A stretch of 13,728 nucleotides of DNA from JAVBLQ01 sp031553435 (GCA_031553435.1 JAVBLQ010000097.1:1-13728); one strand, 5' to 3'; shown: positions 1 to 6,955, numbered from the stretch's first letter. The notes: a model not told the origin generated them from the sequence alone. Numbers and translations: made by a program.

Positions 1-169
1 AGCCGAGTTTGACTTTCTCCAGGTGTGGATTCCACTCCTCCTGAAAGAGCTTGTAGGAGGTACTGATGGTTTTTACTTCCTGGCGCAAGATGAACTGGAA
101 GTAAAGCCGCCCTTCGGAGCCGGGAACACTGGAAGGACGGAACTTGAGCTTGATACTGGTGATGTGCAT
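1..169 (-). CDS. Tyrosine-type site-specific integrase, N-terminal part (runs off the left edge)
   Basis: Read on the minus strand, an ATG at 167-169 opens 56 uninterrupted codons to the window edge. The protein starts MHITSIKLKFRPSSVPGSEG and continues with RLYFQF and a KLFQEEWNP segment. This matches my recollection of the N-terminal arm-DNA-binding domain of Bacteroidota phage-type integrases, which typically read KVKFRPS..EG.LYYQ...R.V.QI.T.YKLF..EW. The core-binding and catalytic domains (the R-H-R-Y residues) would lie outside the window, so activity cannot be judged. The segment is about 51% G+C by hand count, clearly richer than the AT-rich genes around it, which suits a transferred gene. 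It could belong to an integrated element or to a local DNA invertase. The family call rests only on the N-terminus. No clear Bacteroidota promoter is visible upstream; palindrome 1 occupies that space. Confidence 0.75.
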   Translation of the reverse strand, partial: MHITSIKLKFRPSSVPGSEGRLYFQFILRQEVKTISTSYKLFQEEWNPHLEKVKLG

Positions 170-183
170 GATCTTGATTTTTT

Positions 184-265
184 GTGAAAGGTGAAGGGTG
201 TTTGTCGCCTCTTCACAACGAGTGAAGCGAGTTCACAAGAGAGCGCAGCGACCTTCACCTTTCAC
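184..265. repeat. Palindromic intergenic element 1 (14-bp perfect arms, heptad-like)
   Basis: A perfect 14-bp inverted repeat pairs GTGAAAGGTGAAGG at 184-197 with CCTTCACCTTTCAC at 252-265. The left arm is made of 7-bp units (GTGAAAG, GTGAAGG, then a decayed GTGTTTG). The 54-bp centre holds further small palindromes, including CTTCAC (211-216) with GTGAAG (222-227). The element lies between the rpmA terminator and the integrase start, just upstream of the integrase ATG. Its role is unknown. It could affect integrase expression or be a dispersed repeat. Confidence 0.7.
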
Positions 266-340
266 CTTCATATGGATTTCAATTTGAATATTTAAACAGT
301 TATTAGTGCTGATTCATGTAATTTGCGCAAATAAACCAAC

Positions 341-376
341 AAAAAAAGCTGTTTCAAAATACATTGAAACAGCTTT
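341..376 (-). terminator. Rho-independent terminator of the rplU-rpmA operon
   Basis: On the minus strand, a 13-bp perfect stem (364-376 with 345-357) has a 6-nt loop and runs into seven T residues (complement of 341-347). It lies 22 bp after the rpmA stop codon, the expected position for the operon terminator. Confidence 0.9.
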
Positions 377-398
377 CTAAATTTATACTTTACGAAGA

Positions 399-662
399 TC
401 AGGCTTCTGCCACCGGCAGAATAGAAACATATGATCTGTCGTTTCTTTTCTTTCTGAATACAACAGTTCCATCGATGAGAGCATATAATGTATGGTCTTT
501 TCCTAAACCTACATTATCTCCCGGATGATGAACTGTTCCTCTTTGACGTACAATGATATTCCCGGCTTTAACTACTTGTCCGCCGAATATTTTAACGCCT
601 AATCGTTTACTTTCCGATTCGCGACCGTTTTTCGAACTACCTACACCTTTCTTATGTGCCAT
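399..662 (-). CDS. rpmA: 50S ribosomal protein L27
   Basis: This is the L27 protein of the large ribosomal subunit, whose flexible N-terminus reaches toward the peptidyl transferase centre. The 87 residues begin MAHKKGVGSSKNGRESESKR, followed by LGVKIFGGQ, VKAGNIIVRQRGT and HPGDNVGLGKDHTLYA, all of which are L27 hallmarks. The N-terminus starts directly with the mature-type AHKKG sequence and lacks the cleavable extension known from Firmicutes L27. Length is normal for the family. It follows rplU by 19 bp, the usual rplU-rpmA pairing, and is closed by the terminator at 341-376. Expression is expected from the promoter upstream of rplU. Confidence 0.98.
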   Translation of the reverse strand: MAHKKGVGSSKNGRESESKRLGVKIFGGQVVKAGNIIVRQRGTVHHPGDNVGLGKDHTLYALIDGTVVFRKKRNDRSYVSILPVAEA

Positions 663-681
663 TTTCTTGAGAATTTAAAAA

Positions 682-1038
682 TTAAGCAACAATTTCTTTA
701 ATATTTACTTGAGTAAACTGTTGGCGATGACCATTCAGTTTTCTGTGACCTTTTCTTCTCTTTTTGTGGAATACAAGTACTTTGTCACCTTTTACATAAG
801 AAACGGTTTCCATTTCTTTTGTTTCCTGGTTTTCCCTTTGTTGAGGAATAACTTCTGCGATTACTTTAGCTCCTTTGATTACGGGTGTTCCTACAGTTAC
901 AACACCATCATTGTCAGCTAATAATACTTTTTCGAATTCAACAGTAGCTCCAGGTTCTGCATCCAAACGATGGACGAATATTTTCTGACCTTGTTCTACT
1001 TTGAATTGTTGACCTTGAATTTCTACGATTACGTACAT
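682..1038 (-). CDS. rplU: 50S ribosomal protein L21, with an internal insertion
   Basis: L21 binds 23S rRNA in the large subunit. The N-terminus (MYVIVEIQGQQFKVEQGQ) and the basic rRNA-binding C-terminal segment at residues 90-107 (HKKRRKGHRKLNGHRQ) are typical of Bacteroidota L21. The protein has 118 residues, whereas family members I know have about 103-105. The extra length sits between AEVIP and YVKGDKVLVF, at about residues 66-80 (nt 799-843), a polar stretch containing RENQETKEMETVS. The reading frame continues cleanly on both sides, so this looks like an in-frame insertion and not an error. It is the first gene of the rplU-rpmA operon; the promoter is at 1128-1159. Confidence 0.97.
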   Translation of the reverse strand: MYVIVEIQGQQFKVEQGQKIFVHRLDAEPGATVEFEKVLLADNDGVVTVGTPVIKGAKVIAEVIPQQRENQETKEMETVSYVKGDKVLVFHKKRRKGHRKLNGHRQQFTQVNIKEIVA

Positions 1039-1127
1039 CTGTTAATATAATTATTACAGGTTATCTCCCGGGGGTGGATTTTCTTCATTGAAATTCGCTT
1101 ATTTACCCTCTGCGGAATTTTAGTTTG

Positions 1128-1159
1128 CAAAAGTAATGCTTTATTTTGAATTTTCCAAA
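1128..1159 (-). promoter_or_regulatory. Bacteroidota-type promoter for rplU-rpmA
   Basis: On the minus strand, TTTG (complement of 1156-1159) is followed after 20 bp by TACTTTTG (complement of 1128-1135). This matches the known Bacteroidota -33 TTTG / -7 TAnnTTTG promoter. Transcription should start near 1121, giving a leader of roughly 80 nt in which I see no convincing ribosomal-protein autoregulatory fold. Confidence 0.7.
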
Positions 1160-1166
1160 GCTTTTT

Positions 1167-1250
1167 GAATTGAAAATTGAAAATGGAGAATTGAAAATGA
1201 AGCTTATGCCCGATAAATCATTTCAATTTTCAATTCTCCATTTTCAATTC
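1167..1250. repeat. Palindromic intergenic element 2 (24-bp perfect arms of 7-bp repeats)
   Basis: Perfect 24-bp arms at 1175-1198 and 1226-1249 enclose a 27-bp centre. The left side is five degenerate heptads in register from 1169 to 1203 (ATTGAAA twice, ATGGAGA, ATTGAAA, then ATGAAGC). The centre contains AGCTTATGCCCGATAAAT (1201-1218), which closely resembles the centre of palindrome 3 read on its minus strand. The right arm overlaps the stop codon of the histidine kinase gene (TGA, complement of 1244-1246). There is no T-run, so it is not a classical terminator, although the stem could still stop transcription coming from the kinase gene. Confidence 0.85.
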
Positions 1251-2572
1251 GAAAAAAGGATTGTAAAAGCGCTCCCTTCCCCTTCCTTGCTTTGAACCTG
1301 CAAAGTGCCTTTATGTAGTTTAACTATTTCACGGGAAAGACTTAATCCTATTCCGCTTCCATTTTTACGTGTGCTGAAGAATGGAATAAAAATTTGGTCC
1401 CGGATTTCAGCGGAAATGCCTTTTCCATTGTCGGCCACTGTGATATACGGATTTCCTTCGTTTGTAATTCCTGAAAAAATGATAATCTGCGGGTTTTCTT
1501 TTTCGTTAACGGCATGAGTTGCATTTGTGATGAAGTTGATCAATACCTGTTCAATAAGATTCCTGTCGATTTTGGCCGGCAACAGAGAATTCCCGGTTTT
1601 TATTTCCAATGAAATACCTTTTTGTTTGAGGGAAGGTTGCATCAATTGATGAACGTCATTTACAATTTCCTTCAGATTTTCGGGAGCAATCTGTGGTATA
1701 ATGGTTTTACTTAGATTACGATAAGTTTCTGCAAATTTCAGCAATCCTTCACTTCGCCGGCGGATGGTTTCCATGGCAATTTCAATGTCTTCGAATGCCG
1801 GATTGGGCGTCCGTTTGATTTCCTCATGAATCATCTTTTTCAGCGTATCGGCTAAGGATGCGACCGGGGCAACGGAATTCATGATCTCGTGAGTCATTAC
1901 ACTCAACAGGCCTTTCCATGAGTTGGCTTCCACTTCTTCCAAAGTTGCGTTGATGTTGTGGAAGGCAATCAATTTATAAGTTCTTCCATTCGTTTCAAAA
2001 GTACAGGCATTGGTCAGAGATTTAACAATCTGATTGCCGACATTGATTGATAATAACCGGTTTTCTCCCAGAGGAATCTCAATCAATTCTTTATGAAGAA
2101 CCTCATAGCGTTTTTGCAGCCAGTTGATATTTTTAACATGCGGAATTTTCAGCATATTTTTCAGGGATTCATTCATCCATAAAGTATTGAAATTTTCAAT
2201 ATCATAGGCTAAAATTCCGGTGTCGACCAATTCCAGTATCTTTTTTAGATATTGTTGTTGGGTTTCATTTTCCCGGCTTAATGATAAAAATGTATTGGTA
2301 ATATCATTGAAATAATGGTAGAAATTGTCTTTCTTGTTTTTGCTTTCTGCATATCTTTTTGAAAAATCACGGTATTTAATGGCTTCTACGAAAAATTCCA
2401 CATCTCTGAATATCTTGAAAATAGCATTGCATGTACTGGAAAATAAGCCGATAGTTACTAATAAAAAAATGATACTTACCACATAATTTTCTTTGATAAA
2501 AAAGAAACAAGTGGCGCCACCGGCTATTATACTTAATAGAAGCAATAGTAGTATGTGATAATAGTTCTTCAT
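1244..2572 (-). CDS. Membrane sensor histidine kinase, NtrB-like partner of the downstream-encoded regulator
   Basis: This is a 442-residue two-component sensor kinase (numbering from the ATG at 2572). Two membrane helices (about residues 6-26 and 31-50) are separated by only a KENY turn, so there is almost no periplasmic sensor domain. A cytoplasmic PAS-like region (about 105-210) follows. The H-box is SVMTHEIMNSVAP with phospho-accepting His228. The ATPase domain shows the N-box INFITNATHAV (Asn350), the G1 box VADNGKGI (Asp381), the F-box PFFSTR and the G2 box GSGIGLSLS. A TTG 12 bp upstream could also start the frame, overlapping the regulator's stop codon. I prefer the ATG, 8 bp after that stop. 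The signal sensed is unknown. The final codons overlap palindrome 2. Confidence 0.93.
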   Translation of the reverse strand: MKNYYHILLLLLLSIIAGGATCFFFIKENYVVSIIFLLVTIGLFSSTCNAIFKIFRDVEFFVEAIKYRDFSKRYAESKNKKDNFYHYFNDITNTFLSLSRENETQQQYLKKILELVDTGILAYDIENFNTLWMNESLKNMLKIPHVKNINWLQKRYEVLHKELIEIPLGENRLLSINVGNQIVKSLTNACTFETNGRTYKLIAFHNINATLEEVEANSWKGLLSVMTHEIMNSVAPVASLADTLKKMIHEEIKRTPNPAFEDIEIAMETIRRRSEGLLKFAETYRNLSKTIIPQIAPENLKEIVNDVHQLMQPSLKQKGISLEIKTGNSLLPAKIDRNLIEQVLINFITNATHAVNEKENPQIIIFSGITNEGNPYITVADNGKGISAEIRDQIFIPFFSTRKNGSGIGLSLSREIVKLHKGTLQVQSKEGEGSAFTILFSN

Positions 2573-2580
2573 ATATAAAT

Positions 2581-3933
2581 TCAAATATCATACTTATTCA
2601 ACCGCCGGTATAGCGCCGCGCGTGTCAGGCCCAGTTCTTTAGCTGTTTTTGATATATTCCCGTTATATTTTTCAATTACTTCGATGATTGTTGATTTTTC
2701 CAGGTCTTCCAGGTTATGGGTTTGTAGTGGAGAATTGCTTTCAACGGGCTGCTCGATAGGAGAGAAGACAATATCATCGGCTTTCAGTTCGCTTTCGTCG
2801 GCCATGATGACAGCTCTTTCTATAAGATATTGTAATTCACGTACATTTCCGGGATAGTTATATTGAAGTAATTTTATTTTTGCTTTATCGGATAGGTCAA
2901 GTTCTGATTTCATGTATTTTTTTGTATAATTTTTGAGAAAATGATTGGTTAAAAGGAGAATGTCATTTCCTCTCTCCCGTAAGGGAGGAACTGTAATTTC
3001 AACTGTATTAATACGATAAATCAAATCTTTCCTGAATCTGTTTTCATTAGCAAGTTCGGAAAAAGATACGTTGGTAGCGGTAATTAAACGAATATCTACC
3101 GGAATCGGAGTGTTTGTTCCTAGGCGTGTTATTTGCCGGTTTTGTAAGACTGTCAATAGTTTTGCTTGTTGTTGAAGGGAAATATTACCTATTTCATCCA
3201 TGAATAAAGTTCCCTCATTGGCAGCTTCGATTAAACCTATCCGGTCTTCTCTTGCATCGGTAAAAGCCCCCTTTTTATGTCCGAAAAGTTCGCTTTCAAA
3301 GAGTGTTTCCGTAAGCGCCCCCACATCGACTTTAACAAAAGCTTTGTCCTTTCGGAGAGAGTTTTGATATATTGACTGTGCTATCAGGTCTTTTCCAGTG
3401 CCGTTTTCTCCTAATATCAATACGTTGGCATTGGTTGGGGCAATTTTTTCGATTTTACGGAATAAAGCTTGCATTTGTTCCGATTCACCAATGATCTCGA
3501 CGAATGTATCTCCGGACGTAGATTTTATTTTCTTTTTTGCCCCAATATGTTTCTCCGATATTTCACGCAGTGTTTGCAACAGATTTTCATTGTGCCATGG
3601 TTTTACAACAAAATCAGAAGCTCCTTCCTTTAAGGCTTTTACGGCTAAATCGATATCGGCATAAGCTGTAATCATAATGACTTGCAAATTCGGATACCAG
3701 CTTTTTATTTGTCTCAACCAATACAAACCCTCATTTCCGGTATTAACCGAACTATTAAAGTTCATATCCAGCAGAAGAATGTCGAAAGTATTTTCGGATA
3801 ATAATCGTCTGATGTTTTCAGGATTGGAATCTGTTACGATATTTTTCACTTCCGGTTTTAATAAAAAACGGATAGCAGTCAAGACATCTTTGTCGTCATC
3901 GACTGTCAGTATATTAGTTTGTCGTAAATTCAT
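2581..3933 (-). CDS. NtrC-family sigma54-dependent response regulator
   Basis: The 450-residue protein has the three classic domains. The receiver (1-125) carries the acidic pair at Asp12/Asp13, phospho-acceptor Asp56 in ILLLDMNF, Thr89 and Lys111 in VVKPW. The AAA+ domain (about 145-375) has Walker A GENGTGKD (175-182), Walker B LFMDEIG (243-249) and a sensor region RFRKDLIYRINT. The C-terminal Fis-type helix-turn-helix is SKTAKELGLTRAALYRRL (428-445). The sigma54-contacting loop reads GAFTDA at 222-227 in place of the canonical GAFTGA, a variant I believe is common in Bacteroidota. Phosphorylated by the kinase encoded 8 bp downstream, it should activate RNA polymerase-sigma54. No sigma54 promoter (TGGC-N7-TTGC type) was visible by eye in the window, so the targets are unknown. 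Confidence 0.95.
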   Translation of the reverse strand: MNLRQTNILTVDDDKDVLTAIRFLLKPEVKNIVTDSNPENIRRLLSENTFDILLLDMNFNSSVNTGNEGLYWLRQIKSWYPNLQVIMITAYADIDLAVKALKEGASDFVVKPWHNENLLQTLREISEKHIGAKKKIKSTSGDTFVEIIGESEQMQALFRKIEKIAPTNANVLILGENGTGKDLIAQSIYQNSLRKDKAFVKVDVGALTETLFESELFGHKKGAFTDAREDRIGLIEAANEGTLFMDEIGNISLQQQAKLLTVLQNRQITRLGTNTPIPVDIRLITATNVSFSELANENRFRKDLIYRINTVEITVPPLRERGNDILLLTNHFLKNYTKKYMKSELDLSDKAKIKLLQYNYPGNVRELQYLIERAVIMADESELKADDIVFSPIEQPVESNSPLQTHNLEDLEKSTIIEVIEKYNGNISKTAKELGLTRAALYRRLNKYDI

Positions 3934-3952
3934 TTGGATGACATTTGTTGTA

Positions 3953-3960
3953 CAAAAATA
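3953..3960 (-). promoter_or_regulatory. Possible -7 element for the response regulator-kinase operon
   Basis: TATTTTTG on the minus strand fits TAnnTTTG and lies 19 bp upstream of the regulator's ATG. No TTTG is present at the expected -33 position, so the call is weak. Confidence 0.35.
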
Positions 3961-3966
3961 GATATT

Positions 3967-4001
3967 TTTGGAGAGAATGTTGTAGATTTATATTATATTT
4001 G
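3967..4001 (+). promoter_or_regulatory. Possible promoter of the Rpn-family pseudogene
   Basis: TTTG at 3967-3970 and TATATTTG at 3994-4001 fit the Bacteroidota promoter pattern, with a slightly long spacing of 23 bp. The ATG of the pseudogene follows at 4035. Confidence 0.45.
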
Positions 4002-4034
4002 ACCTCGAAATTTTTTACGATCAAAACATAACAT

Positions 4035-4596
4035 ATGAAAATTTTACGAAAAACAAAGTACATCAATCCTTATACTGATTTTGGCTTCAAAAAACTTTTT
4101 GGAAATGCCTAAATTTGACAAGAAAGAAAATGAACTTGTTACCCATTTTGACAAATGGATGTATTTGTTGAAAAACTTGCCAAATTTGCGACAGCGTCCG
4201 GAAGGGTTTACAGAACGAATATTTATCCGCTTATTTAAGATTGCAGAAATTTCTCAATTAACAACGGAAGAAATGACAAAATATGAATTGGAATTGAAAG
4301 AGATGCGGGATAGCTATGCTGCGAGACAGTTTGAACTGAAAGAGCTGAGAGAGGCCCGAATGGAAGCGCGAAAAGCACAGATGCAAGCACACAAATCCCA
4401 AGTTGAGGCTATTAAGGCCAGAGAAAAGGCATTAAAAGAAGGCAAAAAAGAAGGAAAGATAGAAGGCATGAAAGAGGGCCTCTCACAAGGAAAATCCGAA
4501 ATAATTCGACATATGTTTGAATCCGGTATTTCTGTTTCTGAAATTGCAAAACTTACAGGGTTATCAGAAAAAGAAATATTAGAACTGAATCAATAG
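4035..4596 (+). pseudogene. Rpn / PD-(D/E)XK nuclease-family transposase-like gene, core deleted and frameshifted
   Basis: An ATG at 4035 encodes 25 residues, MKILRKTKYINPYTDFGFKK then LFGNA, ending at TAA (4110-4112). This is the characteristic start of Bacteroidota Rpn-type PD-(D/E)XK family proteins (often labelled putative transposase). Starting at about 4102 in another frame, the sequence continues EMPKFDKKENELVTHFDKW and then the typical C-terminal half: YLLKNL, an EEMTKYELELKEMRDSY helix, a long charged coiled coil rich in KEG repeats, and a closing helix-turn-helix-like tail (SVSEIAKLTGLSEKEILEL). Intact relatives are, from memory, about 300 residues. Here only the first 23 or so and the last 165 or so remain, so the middle with the nuclease active site is missing. 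The join at TTTTTGGAA (4096-4104) looks like a deletion scar. A truncated tail protein could still be made from an internal start. Confidence 0.8.
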
Positions 4597-4623
4597 AACA
4601 TAATTGTGAACAACAAATAACTT

Positions 4624-4667
4624 TAAGCATGTAAAGCAATATTCAAGTTTTACATGCTTAATTTTTT
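4624..4667 (+). terminator. Rho-independent terminator after the Rpn pseudogene
   Basis: A 12-bp perfect stem, TAAGCATGTAAA (4624-4635) with TTTACATGCTTA (4649-4660), is followed by an A and six T residues (4662-4667). It ends the plus-strand transcript 28 bp after the pseudogene stop codon and separates it from the dipeptidyl peptidase gene. Confidence 0.85.
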
Positions 4668-4678
4668 GTTGAAAATAC

Positions 4679-4686
4679 TACTTTTG
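4679..4686 (+). promoter_or_regulatory. -7 promoter element for dipeptidyl peptidase IV
   Basis: TACTTTTG fits TAnnTTTG and predicts a transcription start near 4693. No good TTTG sits at the -33 spacing. The element helps decide the start codon: the upstream in-frame GTG at 4686 lies at the end of this box and would not be transcribed, leaving the ATG at 4722. Confidence 0.55.
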
Positions 4687-4721
4687 TGTTTCAAAGTATT
4701 TATTACTCAATTTTCAACGCC

Positions 4722-6887
4722 ATGAGACGATTATTTTTTTTCATCATTTTAGGTTTATGTATTGTATCATATGCTCCAGCTCAAAATGGTTCCAAGAGAT
4801 TGGATTTAAAGGACATTACGGATGAAGTTTTCAAACCGAAAAAAATATCCGAAATGCAACCATTGGATGCAGAACATTATACGATGATCAATGAAGACGC
4901 TACTTCCATATTGAAATATGCATATAAAACCGGCAAAGTTGTAGAAACATTATTTAGCACCAAAACAGCCAGAGAATGTACGATCGATCATATTGAAGGC
5001 TATATGATCAGTCCCACCGGTTTCCGGATTATTGTCTGGACAGATAAAGAATACATCTATCGTCGTTCATGGAAAGCAAATATGTATGATTTTGATGTAC
5101 GCAGGAATTTAATTAAACCGCTATCGGATACGGCAGGAAAATTGATGATCCCCACTTTTTCTCCCGACGGACGGATGTGTGCTTTTGTCAGAGACAATAA
5201 TATATGGTTAAAAAAGTTCGATTATGATACTGAATCGCAAGTGACAAAAGACGGATCATTCAATCAGATCCTGAATGGAATCAGCGATTGGGTTTACGAA
5301 GAAGAGTTTGTCGTGACTAATTTAATATCTTGGTCGGCAGACAGCAAATATCTGGCTTTTGTTAAATCAAATGAAACAGATGTGCCCTTGTTTTCTTTTC
5401 AGGTATTTGGAGAAAATTTGTATCCTCAACTGAAACAGTTCAAATATCCGAAAGCAGGAGAAAAAAACTCTATTGTAAGCGTTCATTCCTATAGTGTGGA
5501 TACGAAAGATATCAAGAAAATGAATCTTCCTGTTGATGCGGATGTTTATATCCCCAGAATCCAATTCACAAATAATCCGGATCAGTTGGCGGTAATATCA
5601 TTGAACCGACAGCAAAATACACTCAGTATGTATTATGCTAACCCTAAGTCGGCAGTCGCCCAATTGATATTAAAAGATGAGAATCAATATTATATTGAGC
5701 CGGATTGGATCAATTCCATTCATTTTACAAATGATGAATTTACTTATGTCAGCGAAAAAGATGGTTTTGCTCACGTCTATCTTTATTCTATTGCCGGTGT
5801 TTTGCAAAAACAATTGACTTCCGGAAATTGGGACGTGACGGATTTTTTAGGAATTAATCCAGCCTCGAAAACTGTTTATTTCCAATCGGCAGAAGAAAGC
5901 CCTTTGCGCCGTTCAATTTACAAAGTGGATTTCAAAGGTACTAAAACAAAGCTGACAACGAAGTCCGGAACGAATACCGCTTTTTTTAGTTCCACTTTTA
6001 ATTATTTTATCAATCAATATTCCAACATAACCACTCCGGGAATTACAACTATCAATGATGCCCAGGGAAAAGAATTGGTTGTGTTGGATAATAATCAATC
6101 CATTCAATCAAAACTCTCGGAATCCCGTTATGCACAGAAAGAATTTTTTACTTTCAAAAATACGGAAGGTGTTGATTTAAATGGGTGGATGATAAAACCT
6201 GTCAATTTTGATCCTGCTAAAAAATATCCTGTATTGATGATGCAATACGGAGGACCCAATCACCAGGAAGTTAAAGATGATTTTGAACTTGGATGGGAAT
6301 ATTATTTAGCATCCAATGGCTATGTTGTGGTTTCTGTTGATGGCAGAGGAACCGGTGCCCGTGGAGAAAAATTCAGGAAGTGTACTTATCTGAAATTAGG
6401 AGTTCTCGAATCTGATGATCAAGTTGCGGCCGCAAATTACTTAGCTACACAAAGTTATGTTGATAAAAATCGCATAGCTATTTGGGGTTGGAGTTATGGT
6501 GGTTATTTAACGCTTATGTCGATGAGTCGTGGTAATGGAATTTTCAAAGCCGGAATAGCGATTGCTCCGGTCACCGATTGGAAATTTTACAATACGGTTT
6601 ACACAGAAAGATATATGCGTACTCCACAAGAGAATTCTGAAGGATATAAACAGTCTTCTGCATTTACTTATGCCAAAGATTTACAAGGTCGTTTGTTGCT
6701 TGTGCATGGAACAGCAGACGATAATGTGCACTATCAGCAAACTTTACTATACACAAAAGCTTTGGTTGAATCCGGAAAGCAGTTTGACATGCAAATCTAT
6801 ACAGACAAAAATCATAGTTTGCTTGGCAAAACTACCCGCTATCATCTGTATTCAAAACTTACCCGCTTCTTGCTCGAAAATTTATAA
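4722..6887 (+). CDS. Dipeptidyl peptidase IV (family S9B serine protease), exported
   Basis: The enzyme removes X-Pro (and X-Ala) dipeptides from peptide N-termini, normally in the periplasm of Bacteroidota, and so helps digest proline-rich protein. The 721 residues begin with a type I signal peptide (MRRLFFFIILGLCIVSYAPA, likely cut before Q21). A beta-propeller domain follows, with the double-Glu substrate-anchoring motif in WVYEEEF (Glu193/194). The alpha/beta hydrolase domain has the nucleophile in GWSYGG (Ser591), Asp666 in HGTADDNVH and His698 in NHSLLG. The catalytic spacings (75 and 32) are the same as those I recall for Porphyromonas gingivalis DPP IV (Ser593, Asp668, His700). Starting at the ATG gives a clean signal peptide; the upstream GTG would add a 12-residue tail before it. 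The gene is monocistronic, between two terminators. Confidence 0.95.
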   Translation: MRRLFFFIILGLCIVSYAPAQNGSKRLDLKDITDEVFKPKKISEMQPLDAEHYTMINEDATSILKYAYKTGKVVETLFSTKTARECTIDHIEGYMISPTGFRIIVWTDKEYIYRRSWKANMYDFDVRRNLIKPLSDTAGKLMIPTFSPDGRMCAFVRDNNIWLKKFDYDTESQVTKDGSFNQILNGISDWVYEEEFVVTNLISWSADSKYLAFVKSNETDVPLFSFQVFGENLYPQLKQFKYPKAGEKNSIVSVHSYSVDTKDIKKMNLPVDADVYIPRIQFTNNPDQLAVISLNRQQNTLSMYYANPKSAVAQLILKDENQYYIEPDWINSIHFTNDEFTYVSEKDGFAHVYLYSIAGVLQKQLTSGNWDVTDFLGINPASKTVYFQSAEESPLRRSIYKVDFKGTKTKLTTKSGTNTAFFSSTFNYFINQYSNITTPGITTINDAQGKELVVLDNNQSIQSKLSESRYAQKEFFTFKNTEGVDLNGWMIKPVNFDPAKKYPVLMMQYGGPNHQEVKDDFELGWEYYLASNGYVVVSVDGRGTGARGEKFRKCTYLKLGVLESDDQVAAANYLATQSYVDKNRIAIWGWSYGGYLTLMSMSRGNGIFKAGIAIAPVTDWKFYNTVYTERYMRTPQENSEGYKQSSAFTYAKDLQGRLLLVHGTADDNVHYQQTLLYTKALVESGKQFDMQIYTDKNHSLLGKTTRYHLYSKLTRFLLENL

Positions 6888-6906
6888 GGAAAGGTTTCAA
6901 CCTTAA

Positions 6907-6948
6907 AAAAAAGTAAAGGTTTCACAAAAGTGAAACCTTTACTTTTTT
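6907..6948. terminator. Strong bidirectional terminator between DPP IV and the tRNA genes
   Basis: A 19-bp perfect stem (6907-6925 with 6930-6948) encloses an AAAA loop. The outer ends are runs of A on the left and T on the right, so on either strand the hairpin is followed by a T tract. It can end both the plus-strand dipeptidyl peptidase transcript and the minus-strand tRNA transcript. Confidence 0.92.
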
Positions 6949-6955
6949 GATAGAG

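Noticed and set aside
184..265. Integron attC site or CRISPR-like repeat near the integrase
   Set aside because: No attC core sites (RYYYAAC type) are present, the integrase N-terminus is of phage/arm-binding type, and the repeats lack spacers.
1039..1127. Autoregulatory ribosomal-protein leader or riboswitch before rplU
   Set aside because: Only a 4-bp pairing (GGGT/ACCC) is visible; no extended fold can be supported by eye.
2573..2584. TTG start for the histidine kinase
   Set aside because: TTG starts are rare in this group, and an ATG 12 bp later leaves an ordinary 8-bp gap to the regulator gene.
4081..4596. An intact 171-residue gene starting at TTG 4081
   Set aside because: The first codons are the N-terminal Rpn coding sequence read in the wrong frame; the real start is the ATG at 4035, and the gene is a deleted remnant.
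4686..4721. GTG start extending dipeptidyl peptidase IV by 12 residues
   Set aside because: The GTG is the last base of the TACTTTTG promoter box and so upstream of the likely transcript start; the ATG at 4722 gives a clean signal peptide.
6562..6906. Open frame of 114 codons inside the DPP IV gene
   Set aside because: It lies in another frame of a gene with intact catalytic motifs, and its translation resembles no family I know.
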